This document shows, in pieces, positions 16,613 through 25,700 of a stretch of DNA of 28,210 bases. The DNA is from CAYGTK01 sp964352775 (GTDB lineage Bacteria > Bacteroidota > Bacteroidia > Chitinophagales > CAIOSU01): the NCBI GenBank assembly GCA_964352775.1, contig CAYGTK010000026.1, positions 1 through 28,210 of the forward strand, read 5' to 3'. The notes under the pieces are model-generated. The model worked only from the letters and a program-made list of their open reading frames with translations, was not told where the DNA came from and did not search any database. How positions within the stretch are numbered: position 1 is the first letter of the stretch; the number at the start of each line of letters is the position of its first letter. Made by a program: the position numbers and the translations under genes.

Positions 16613-19600
16613 TTAGTGCGTATGCACCACTCTTACAACACTTTTAGCACCTTCCATCTCTAGGTAGATCAATAGCACCCCGCTAGGCCAATTGGTAGCA
16701 TCAAGGTTAATATCGTGACCTCCGATAGAAAGATCTTGGTAAGTATCGATATACAGCTCCTTACCTGTTAAGTCCACCACCTTGAGATCTAATGTTCCTG
16801 CTCTATCCAATTTAAAGCTAACCGTAGTAGTATTATCAAATGGATTAGGGTAAACCTTAAGACTACCTAACTCATCAATACTCCTTATACCTGGGCAAAC
16901 TTCAACCGTTACGAATTGGCTGTCTACGGCCGAACAACCAGCAGCATCTGTAAATGCGTAGATTAACAAGTGGAAACCTTCATCTGATAATAATGGACTG
17001 AATACAGAGCCCGTCACAGCTGGACCGCTAAACGTTCCACCTAATGGAGTGGCTGTTAGCTGAACAGAATCAAGCGTATTACAGAATAGCGTATCATTAA
17101 GATCGAATACCACAGTTGGAAGGTCTTGAACGATGATGGTAACCCCGTCATTATCAGTACAACCATTGTTATCCGTTACGGTAATACCATAATTGGTAGT
17201 AACTGTTGGTGATACCACAATAGTAGAGGATGTTTCACCAGTACTCCATTGTAAATTAAGTGCCCCACCACCAGAAAGTATCTTCGTTTGGCCAATACAG
17301 ATCGTATCATCGCCACTTACTGTTGCTAAAGGAGGGTTAAACTCTTCTACTGAAATACTGTCTGGTATTTCACAGCCATTTAAGTCAGTGATCGTCACAC
17401 TATAGAATTCACCTACAATTGGACTAACGGTTGTTTGTGGGGTAGTATCTCCATTCTCCCACAAGTATGATACTCCTGCCCCGCCAAATGCGGTAAGCGT
17501 AGCATTATCACCTTGGCAAACAGTATCAGGTCCAGATACATCAACTACTGCTGGAACAAAATTGAACAACACAGCTGTATCGCTTCCTTCGCATCCATTG
17601 CTGTCAGTAATGCTTACAGCTACGCTACCTGAGATATTAGTTGTGGTCGTAGCTGTTGCATCACCCGTACTCCACAAATAAGTAGACCAAGTATTAGTAG
17701 TACTAAAAGTAGCCGCTTGTTCAGGGCAGGCTGTTTGGTCGGCCACCTGCACTGTAGGGTTTTGAAGCTCCCCAATAGTAACAGAATCAGCATCTCTACA
17801 ACCAAATTGATCGATGGCAACCAACGAAATATTTACAAAGCCTGCAGGCACTATTTGGACTGATGGTAATACTTGACCTGTACTCCATAAATAGGTAGTT
17901 CCGCCTGAAGCTATCAAGGTTACTGTAGAGCCGCTACAAACAGTATCTGCACCACCAATATTTGCTATTGGAAGATCACGCACAAATATTACTGCGCTGT
18001 CTGATGCTAAACATCCTGAACCATCGCTAATAGTCAATTTATAGGTCGTTGAGTTTAAAGGTGAGATAGAAATACTTCTACTAGTATCGCCCGTACTCCA
18101 CAAATAATCAAAACCGAAGGGCCCTGATAGAGAGCTTGTATCGCCTCTACATATTGTATCGTTTCCTATCACCGCACTTAAGCCTTGGCTAAATACTACT
18201 TCAATGGTATCGGCTTTTATACAACCAGCTTGGTTATCTTCTCGCCATTCAAACACATTAGCACCTAAGCCTAATCCAATCACTTCGGTTATTGGGTTCG
18301 TTGGACTAACTATCGTTCCATTTCCAGAAAGTAGTGTCCACATTCCAGAGAAAGAAGATACTCTAGCGCTTAAGGTAGTAGAATCTGCACTACATAAAAA
18401 TTGATCCATCCCTGCATCAGGCTCTGGAGCTTGGTCAATAATAGCAGTAACACAGCCACTTGATAGCTCCACACAACTCAACCCTATAAGGTCAGCCAGT
18501 GGTTGCCCGATGTAACTCGCACCATCAAATTGCCCCGCTACATACGATACACCACAAAGTGTAAGTGTATCTCCGCCTACCGCTCCGGGATAAGTACTTT
18601 GATCAGACAGGTTACCATCAGAGAAACCAATGATGGTTCCAGAAGGATCAGTAACCGCATATTCGTAACCGAACTGAATAGTATCAGGAGGTCCAAAAAG
18701 CATTAAGTCGCCTGGCCCAGTTATAGTTGTAGAATATGCGCCGAAATCGATCGTATTGAATCCCGTAGAAACTAGGTAGTACGTTTCACCAGCATTCAAT
18801 GGTATCCCGATCAAAGCAGGGTCACTTCCAGTAACACCTGCGCTATCATCGTTACCAGCAATTAAGGTAATGGGCGGGCTAACAGTCAAGTCCAATGGGT
18901 CTTCATAAAGAAGTATGTAACCATCATAACCTCCATTGAATTGGTTAATATCATACGACCCCGTTTGACTTACACGAAACGATCTTACATCATATGGAGG
19001 GTTGTTACCTGAACAGCATGTACCATTTGCAAATGGGCGGCCTGATAAAGGTGCCCAAGTTAAATTAGTAGTCGTATTTCCAAAAAATTGTGGTGGGACT
19101 ACTGGCGAGAAGGTCTCTGTAAACTCAACCTGTATTCCAAGATCAAGCAATTGACTACCTGCACATTGTCTTACGGTTCTAGGGGCTATCATTCCACCTT
19201 CAGAATTGCGAACCTGAATTTCTGTAACACCTGAAGCCATGCAGCCTATAGTATCTGTTACCGTGACGCTGTATGAAGTTGTTTGGGTAGGAGTAAGCGA
19301 AATACTAGATGAAATAGCACCGGTATTCCATTCATAAGAAACATTGATGGCATTTGTAAATACTGATGCAGTACCGCTTGTACCATCACAAACAGTATCA
19401 CCAACTAACTGAATTGTAGGTGCAGAAGGAAATAAAACAACTGTGTAACAGGTATCAGAGGTAGCTGCACATAATTCGGCATCTATATTCGCAACTGTAG
19501 ACCCGAGATATGTTGTCAGATCAACCCTTGCAGAGTCATACATAACAGCACATAACTGATAGGCTGTACCATTAACACTTCCTGTAAATAATTGGTCATC

Positions 19601-20458
19601 CGAAAGATCGGCCCCAATACTAACTATTGTTCCAAAGCTATCAGTCACTACAAATTCCTCAACTAAGTCTACCACATTTATATTCCCTGGCTGGAATACA
19701 TTTCCCACCCCAGAAAATATAGCTGTATAATCTCCAAAGAACGTTGTCTCAAAGCCTGTTGTAATTAGGTAATAGTTTTGACCTTCCACTAACTCTACTC
19801 CGGCTAGGTAAGAAACACCTACAACAATATCAGCCGAGTCGTCATTACCTGCTACATAGGTAGTTGGTGGTGATAGTTGAAAATTTAAGGGGTCAGTATA
19901 AATGTAAATTATCCCATCCCAGCCATCCTGAATATGATGTATGTCATAGTCACCCGTTGAGTCTACTTGGAAGAAGATCACATCGTATGGAGGGTCTTCC
20001 ACAGAGCAACATGCTCCATCCACAAATGGTCTTCCAGGAATTGGTGCCCAGTTTGGGAATACATTTGAATTACCAAAAACAGTATCTATAGAATTAGTAA
20101 AAACAGATGTTTGTATACCTATAGTGGTCAGAGTAGGGTCTCCTTCACAAGCCTCTAGCACCCCTGGTGTAAGACGTTGCGATACTGGTGAAGACACAAA
20201 AACATTTACCTCAACCGTATCTGAACCTGTAAGGTCAGTAACTGTAACAGAGTAAGTAATACCTGAAGTGGGGCTAACAGTTATTGATGGTGCAGTTTCA
20301 GAGGTACTCCATAAATAAGTATCACCACCTGACGCGGTGAGTATAACACTTTCCCCTCTACAAATAACAGTATCAGATGTTATTGTAGCTATTGGCTGGG
20401 CAAAAGCTGGAGATAAAAAGACAAAAAAGATAGCTGCTAAATAGAAGGACTGTTTCAT
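16613..20458 (-). CDS. Large exported T9SS cargo protein with Ig-like and PPC-like repeats
   Basis: A 1281-residue protein. It has a signal peptide (MKQSFYLAAIFFVFLSPAFA), then an Ig/PKD-like repeat (DTVICRGESVILTASGG...YLWST), a ~250-residue module with a PPC-like fold pattern, a second Ig repeat, a second copy of the large module, and five more Ig repeats. The Ig repeats share DT(V)CxGxxxxLxA...YLWSTGxxxxxxxVxPxxxxxYxVTxTDxxGC. The last ~85 residues (from about SLKVYPNPFDNTTTVSF) are a T9SS type A sorting domain, so the protein should be exported across the outer membrane and attached or released. The large modules carry paired Cys (DGACCSVEDPPYDV / NGTCCSGNNPPYDV) that may form disulfides. 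No catalytic motif was seen, so a structural or adhesive role is inferred. It starts 49 bp after the upstream fibre-like gene. Confidence 0.92.
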   Translation of the reverse strand: MKQSFYLAAIFFVFLSPAFAQPIATITSDTVICRGESVILTASGGDTYLWSTSETAPSITVSPTSGITYSVTVTDLTGSDTVEVNVFVSSPVSQRLTPGVLEACEGDPTLTTIGIQTSVFTNSIDTVFGNSNVFPNWAPIPGRPFVDGACCSVEDPPYDVIFFQVDSTGDYDIHHIQDGWDGIIYIYTDPLNFQLSPPTTYVAGNDDSADIVVGVSYLAGVELVEGQNYYLITTGFETTFFGDYTAIFSGVGNVFQPGNINVVDLVEEFVVTDSFGTIVSIGADLSDDQLFTGSVNGTAYQLCAVMYDSARVDLTTYLGSTVANIDAELCAATSDTCYTVVLFPSAPTIQLVGDTVCDGTSGTASVFTNAINVSYEWNTGAISSSISLTPTQTTSYSVTVTDTIGCMASGVTEIQVRNSEGGMIAPRTVRQCAGSQLLDLGIQVEFTETFSPVVPPQFFGNTTTNLTWAPLSGRPFANGTCCSGNNPPYDVRSFRVSQTGSYDINQFNGGYDGYILLYEDPLDLTVSPPITLIAGNDDSAGVTGSDPALIGIPLNAGETYYLVSTGFNTIDFGAYSTTITGPGDLMLFGPPDTIQFGYEYAVTDPSGTIIGFSDGNLSDQSTYPGAVGGDTLTLCGVSYVAGQFDGASYIGQPLADLIGLSCVELSSGCVTAIIDQAPEPDAGMDQFLCSADSTTLSARVSSFSGMWTLLSGNGTIVSPTNPITEVIGLGLGANVFEWREDNQAGCIKADTIEVVFSQGLSAVIGNDTICRGDTSSLSGPFGFDYLWSTGDTSRSISISPLNSTTYKLTISDGSGCLASDSAVIFVRDLPIANIGGADTVCSGSTVTLIASGGTTYLWSTGQVLPSVQIVPAGFVNISLVAIDQFGCRDADSVTIGELQNPTVQVADQTACPEQAATFSTTNTWSTYLWSTGDATATTTTNISGSVAVSITDSNGCEGSDTAVLFNFVPAVVDVSGPDTVCQGDNATLTAFGGAGVSYLWENGDTTPQTTVSPIVGEFYSVTITDLNGCEIPDSISVEEFNPPLATVSGDDTICIGQTKILSGGGALNLQWSTGETSSTIVVSPTVTTNYGITVTDNNGCTDNDGVTIIVQDLPTVVFDLNDTLFCNTLDSVQLTATPLGGTFSGPAVTGSVFSPLLSDEGFHLLIYAFTDAAGCSAVDSQFVTVEVCPGIRSIDELGSLKVYPNPFDNTTTVSFKLDRAGTLDLKVVDLTGKELYIDTYQDLSIGGHDINLDATNWPSGVLLIYLEMEGAKSVVRVVHTH
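18430..20180 (-). repeat. Duplicated ~250-residue PPC-like module in the 1281-residue protein
   Basis: Copy 1 (about 20180-19425) and copy 2 (about 19195-18430) match in order: xxGIQTSVFTN / LGIQVEFTE, WAPIPGRPFVDGACC / WAPLSGRPFANGTCC, GWDGIIYIYTDPLNF / GYDGYILLYEDPLDL, AGNDDSA in both, GQNYYLITTGFETTFFG / GETYYLVSTGFNTIDFG, and FVVTDSFGTI / YAVTDPSGTI. The sequence clearly arose by intragenic duplication including the Ig repeat between them. Confidence 0.8.
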
Positions 20459-20507
20459 ATTACCTGAAAAATACTATAATCCATCCAAAAGGGCTAATAA
20501 AAGACTG

Positions 20508-22598
20508 TTATTCAGTAGCTCGCGAAAGGTCAGCCATAAAGTGTGGGTCCTTAGATACAAGTGCATCTAAATGTTTACCCATAGCCAAATATTGAATGTA
20601 GGTAGCTTTATCAGCTTTTTTCCATTGGCTAGCAATGGCAGTCTTTACTGTTTTCTTATTAGCAGGAGTAACATTCTCTATCTTTTTAGGATCTGCACCA
20701 CTAAGCATGATGAGTTTTTCCATGAGCTTAGTGCGCTTGTTGTAAATGGTAGAAGCAAGATTTAGTCGTTCATCATAATCCTCAGGAATAGTATAGCTTT
20801 CGTCCTTCCTGTTATTCAATAACTCAGGAGAAACCATATTAATGCTGTAGTAAAAACCTTTGAAGCCTTTTGAAGAACTTGTCAGTTCGATAATTACACC
20901 TTCTTGGTTGACTTCTTTTACGAAGTACTGCGCATCGCCCCCTACTTGAGTTAGATCGATCACAAGGTCTTGAAATTCAATATCGTCAGTGATCCTTCCT
21001 TCTACCTTTTCGCCCCAAGTTATGTTTAAGTAGTTAGAAGACTTACTATCTAGAGAAACAAAACCGTTTATCTCCATTCCGCCTAAGTCAACTTCCTTAT
21101 CTTCTATAATGGCGATCTTATTATCGTCCACATTCTTTAAAGCAGTTTTACCTAGCAAGATCCAGATCTTTCCTTCATTTGTTCTGCTGCCATCAAAAGC
21201 TTCCAGAGCATGACCAAGGATAATTCCTTGCTCGGTTTTCTTACCTACGCCCGGGATAGACGAAGAGGTAATAGCATCACCTGGCTTAATGACACCACCT
21301 TCTACATTAACCTTTACTTTTATCCTGCCTGTTAATGCAATCGGTGAACCCTCGCTAGGGTCGTTCAGTAATACAGAAGGGTTTTCTGAAATAACACCCG
21401 CCATAAGGTTATCACTAGCTTCGGTGGTTAACTCAAAGGCTTGCTCTATATCCGTTGCTATAGATACAATATCACCTGGCTGAGGCACATAAGAACCACG
21501 AGGCAATACTTCAAAATATTCTGCAACATCTCCATATTCGCTAGTCATGTTCGCATAAAGCTTTCCAGATGCCCTTACTTCACCATATGCTGCATAAGAT
21601 CCTAAATTGGAACTATCACCAAATTCATAATCTACAATACCACTATAAGTTTCCCAATAATCAGAGTCACCACCTTGGTTACGAACGTAAACGTAAAAGT
21701 TAAGTGAATCAGGATCTAAGCCATTTAGCACATCCGTGTCTATTACATATGTGTGAGTTGCATCACCTGCATCGGCAATGAACATAGAACCTAAATATTC
21801 ATCTCTTACATAAACATCAACATCGATAGGAAAACCTGACGCATCGAAAAAAGATGCTTCAAAGCTGAGATTAGTAATACTTCTACATTGCCCCTTACCA
21901 CAAGAAAAGATATTATCATAGGTAGGTGAATAATCTAAGAAATACCCGAATTGGGGTGAACCTGCAAATGAACAGAAATCCAAACTATCGAATGCACAAA
22001 AATTACCAGTAATATTTCCTACTGTAATTCCATCATCTACTGCTACTGAACTTCCATAAACAGTACTAGAGTTAGCCAGAACCCCTTCTAGGTCAAAATC
22101 ACCTACAAACCGGGCAGCTAAACCTGCATTCATATTTTCTGCATACATCGCTATTCCAATAGAATCATCAGTAATAGCATACACGCCAGTTTCACCAAAA
22201 AAGAAACCTCCAGCACCTGTAGCAGGTAGTGAGGTAGTTTTATTACTACCAAAACCTACTATACCAGTTCCAGAAGTAGATGTGTTTATACCAAATAAGC
22301 CAGAGAATGTAGCTTGGTTGGTGCTTCCTTGAACTCCATAGCCCGTAGTATTAAGTACATTGAGCTTAGCAGACCCAGGAGCTGTAACACCAATACCTAC
22401 TGCACCTTGTACTAGTAAGCCATTTGATGGAGCTGCATTTACACCTGAATATGAAGAACCTATGGTAAGACCTCCATTGATGTCTAATCTACTGGCTGGA
22501 TTGGTTTGACCAATACCTACATTTTGGGCATTTAAGGAGAGTACTCCTATCAACATCCACCCAAAAAGGAAAAGAGTAATGGTGTATATGTTGCTCAT
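20508..22598 (-). CDS. Exported tail-fibre-like protein with a Peptidase_G2-type self-cleavage module
   Basis: A 696-residue protein with a signal peptide (to about residue 24, LSLNA-Q). The N-terminal part, NVGIGQTNPASRLDINGGLTI, and the following Gly/Ser/Thr-rich repeats (residues 25-180) are typical of trimeric phage-fibre-like or shaft regions found in Bacteroidota exported proteins. Residues 200-340 are a Cys-containing beta domain. Residues 356-490 start GDVAEYFEVLPRG and continue with PGDIVSI, LMAGVISENP, ALTGRIKVKVN, GVIKPGDAITSSS, and end GKIWILLGK. This is the pattern of the Peptidase_G2 / intramolecular chaperone-like autocleavage domain of phage appendages. A charged helical C-terminus of ~80 residues follows. 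There is no T9SS sorting domain. Catalytic residues could not be assigned by eye. Confidence 0.75.
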   Translation of the reverse strand: MSNIYTITLFLFGWMLIGVLSLNAQNVGIGQTNPASRLDINGGLTIGSSYSGVNAAPSNGLLVQGAVGIGVTAPGSAKLNVLNTTGYGVQGSTNQATFSGLFGINTSTSGTGIVGFGSNKTTSLPATGAGGFFFGETGVYAITDDSIGIAMYAENMNAGLAARFVGDFDLEGVLANSSTVYGSSVAVDDGITVGNITGNFCAFDSLDFCSFAGSPQFGYFLDYSPTYDNIFSCGKGQCRSITNLSFEASFFDASGFPIDVDVYVRDEYLGSMFIADAGDATHTYVIDTDVLNGLDPDSLNFYVYVRNQGGDSDYWETYSGIVDYEFGDSSNLGSYAAYGEVRASGKLYANMTSEYGDVAEYFEVLPRGSYVPQPGDIVSIATDIEQAFELTTEASDNLMAGVISENPSVLLNDPSEGSPIALTGRIKVKVNVEGGVIKPGDAITSSSIPGVGKKTEQGIILGHALEAFDGSRTNEGKIWILLGKTALKNVDDNKIAIIEDKEVDLGGMEINGFVSLDSKSSNYLNITWGEKVEGRITDDIEFQDLVIDLTQVGGDAQYFVKEVNQEGVIIELTSSSKGFKGFYYSINMVSPELLNNRKDESYTIPEDYDERLNLASTIYNKRTKLMEKLIMLSGADPKKIENVTPANKKTVKTAIASQWKKADKATYIQYLAMGKHLDALVSKDPHFMADLSRATE

Positions 22599-22613
22599 AT
22601 TGTTGAGTTTAGG

Positions 22614-22644
22614 ACAATATAGATATATTCTAGTAGAAGCGCAA
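22614..22644 (-). promoter_or_regulatory. Candidate promoter of the fibre-like protein gene
   Basis: On the minus strand TTG (22644-22642), a 20-base spacer and TATATTGT (22621-22614). The last two bases differ from TAnnTTTG. It lies just downstream of the terminator of the preceding gene, so the fibre-like gene and the 1281-residue gene behind it probably form a separate transcript. Confidence 0.4.
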
Positions 22645-22663
22645 TTGGATTTTATACCCTTCA

Positions 22664-22698
22664 GAAATAAAAAGGGACCTCACTTAGGAGGTCCCTTT
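22664..22698 (-). terminator. Strong rho-independent terminator after the right-edge giant gene
   Basis: AAAGGGACCTC (22671-22681) and GAGGTCCCTTT (22688-22698) are perfect inverted repeats with a 6-base loop. On the minus strand the hairpin is followed by TTTTTATTT. It starts 14 bp after the stop codon of the right-edge gene. The only convincing intrinsic terminator in the window. Confidence 0.92.
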
Positions 22699-22712
22699 AA
22701 TATCTATTGCTA

Positions 22713-25700
22713 TTACTGCTTTGTAACTATCAGCTTCTCTGTATATGATTGACCACTTAAGGTGATCATCCTACAGTAATAGGTGCCTGCAGGTAGTTTA
22801 CTAGCATCAAATGTCCATTCTAGCGTAGTTGTTCCACGTAACTCACCACGATATAGGTCAGCTACTTCTTTTCCAGTGATGTCATACACTCTCAAGTCAA
22901 TTCTGTCATCTGATGGCAGGTTGATCTGAATTGTAGTGGTAGACTCCAACGGATTAGGGAATGCTTTGAATAACACATCTCTATCAGCAGCCACGGTTGG
23001 AATAGTACTAAGTAGTTGCGTGGTTTTAGGCGCAACTGTACATGGTCCATAGCTCCATTCTGGTTGACTTGTAAGATCAGCTGCAAGATCATTATCTAAA
23101 CAAACAGTATAATAACCGAATGAGTAAGTTATTGCATCTACGTTTAAGTCAACGCTAGTTGCTTTCGACACTCTAATGTATCGAGTATTTCCAGCCGCAG
23201 TAAATGTAGAACTAATGAATACATTTTTACTAGAAGTAGCCGCTTGAACTGGATTAGTAGTCCAAGTTGTACCGTTAGAAGATTCTTCAACTACCAATAT
23301 CGCGTCTCCACTAGTACTGTAGTTTCTTTTCTTCCAAACTACTGTATACTCATTACCAAGCGCTAATACATCGGTTAAGTCAACAGCAACATAATCACTG
23401 TTATCGTAGATATCTGCATCGCTACCATTAGGTGTGCCAAGCATCTCATTAGCATTACTGCTGCTTACTCCTTTACGAGCGATAACATTATCGGCGGTAC
23501 CATCAGCGGCTCCTGGAGCACTGTAGCACAATAATGATGTTCCAGCACCACAGAAATCAGTGTCGTTACAGCTGTTTCCATTTCCATCAGTATATCCAAT
23601 TGAGTATAGTCCGCGAGTATACAATCCTAGTATATCAGCACCACACTCAGTATTGAATTTAGATGATGGACCTGAGAAACCAACTACTTGGATATAAGTA
23701 CTAGAGTTAAGCGTTCCACCTAGGTTAGCACCAGATACGGTTAATAGGTCTCCAGCATTTACGTTGTAGAACACTCCTAAAGTGTCTTGATTACCTACGC
23801 TACCGTATGCAATAACAGTGCTATTACTTACTGCAGGGTTAGTAACCAATACTTGAAGTTCGTTCAGACCATTGATACATGCACATGGTGGAGGAAGCTC
23901 CATGTTACAAGCACGCTCATCAGCATCAACATAACCGAACAAGCTTAGCTCGCCGTAGTTGTTACCTAGCACATACTTGTCACAAGTTGATTCCACATCC
24001 AATCCGCAGTTGAAGCGGATACCGCCTGAACCATCCAATTGAACCTCTAAGCGAGCAACATTGTCAAAGTATAGGTTGATGTCTTGTATCGACTCATCAT
24101 CACATCTTTCAACACTGGCAGTACCTAATAGGTTACCCATTGAATCATAAGCGCGAACCTCTGAATAGTTGCTATTATCTGCATCAACATAAGTCAATGA
24201 ACCAACAAAGCGTGGAGGTGCAAATTCGAATATCATCAATCCACCACCTGCATTATCATCTGGGCTATCAACCAATCCATCATTGTTTCCATCATAAAGA
24301 TTTTCAGCAATAATGAATACGTTTCCAATTCCAACCTCTAAGTCTGGGTCAGCAGTTCCACTAGCATCAGTATCAAATATGATAACTGACCCAGAGTTAC
24401 CTCCGTTATATCCATCATCGTCATCATCGTCTCCGAATCCACCATGGTGATGACCATCGTCATCGTCGTCATCCCAATTGTTATGACCACATCCATGGTA
24501 GTGACCATGATGACCACCATTCCTAGAGGCACTAACTGTAACTCCATATTGAGGCTCAAATTGAGAAGTTACGATCTCACCAGTTTGTAGTGCATCTATG
24601 TCAACTATACAATCAGCTCCAGTTGCAGTTCCTGCCAATTCAAAGTGCGTAATGCCACGTAGTTTGGTTTCGCTAACTGCATTTGCAGCTACTATTATAG
24701 AGTCACCTGGATTCAGGTTAGTGTAGATACCTAAAGTATCCTCACGATCTGAATCGTAGTATGCTATAACTGTTCCACCAATAGGACCATTGTAAGTCAA
24801 TCCAAGAGCACTTAAGCCATCAGCACATGGGCACGGTGCATCCATGTTACATGCGTTGTTCTTACGGTCAACATATCCAATGATCTCGAAGTTACCGTAG
24901 ATAGTACCTACAATGTTCGTAGCACAATTGGTATTCAGAATAGCACTTGGTGAACCACTGTTGCTAGTATTAGCATAAGTTGATTCTTCCAAAATACCTT
25001 CACAAGTACCAGTAGCATTCACAAATAAGGTATCACCTTGTTGAACGTTAGGGTAGAATCCTAGCAAGATAGTTTCCGAGTAATCTTTGTAGATACGCAC
25101 ATCCTCACCTGCTGGTCCACGATAGATCAAGTTCAATAACTTGATATCATCTTGACAATCACAGCTTACTACATCCGCATCACATTCACTATTCTGTCCA
25201 TCAACATAACCGTTGGCAGTAAAGTCGCCATAAGCTGTTCCAAGGTCAAACAATGGAACACAAGTAGCACCGAAACTATAAGTAATTGCATCAACCTCGA
25301 AGTCAGGCCATGTGATCTGCTCCAATCTTACATAACGTGTGTTCACGTTAGCAGTAACTTGAGCAGCAACATAGTTCACTTTATCCGCAGTTTGCGGTGG
25401 ATTAGGATGTTGTGTCCAAGAAACTCCATCTGCAGATTCAAACAAGCCTAAAGTTGCCGCGCCTGAAGTACTGTAGTTACGTTTTTTCCAATGGATAGTG
25501 TACTTCTGACCAGTTGGGATAGTGTTAGCAAGATCTACATCAACACGGTCGCCTACATTATATAATCTAACCGCATCGTTGTCAGGATTACCAAGTATTT
25601 CCCAAGAGTGAGAGTAACATCCACCACGTGCATAAAGTATACTCGATCCATTTCCTTGGATACCATCTCCTAAGCTTACGAAACCAGGATCACAAGCAGC

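Noticed and set aside
24338..24559. Met/Thr-rich 73-codon minus frame
   Set aside because: It is the repeat tract of the His/Asp codons read in another frame.
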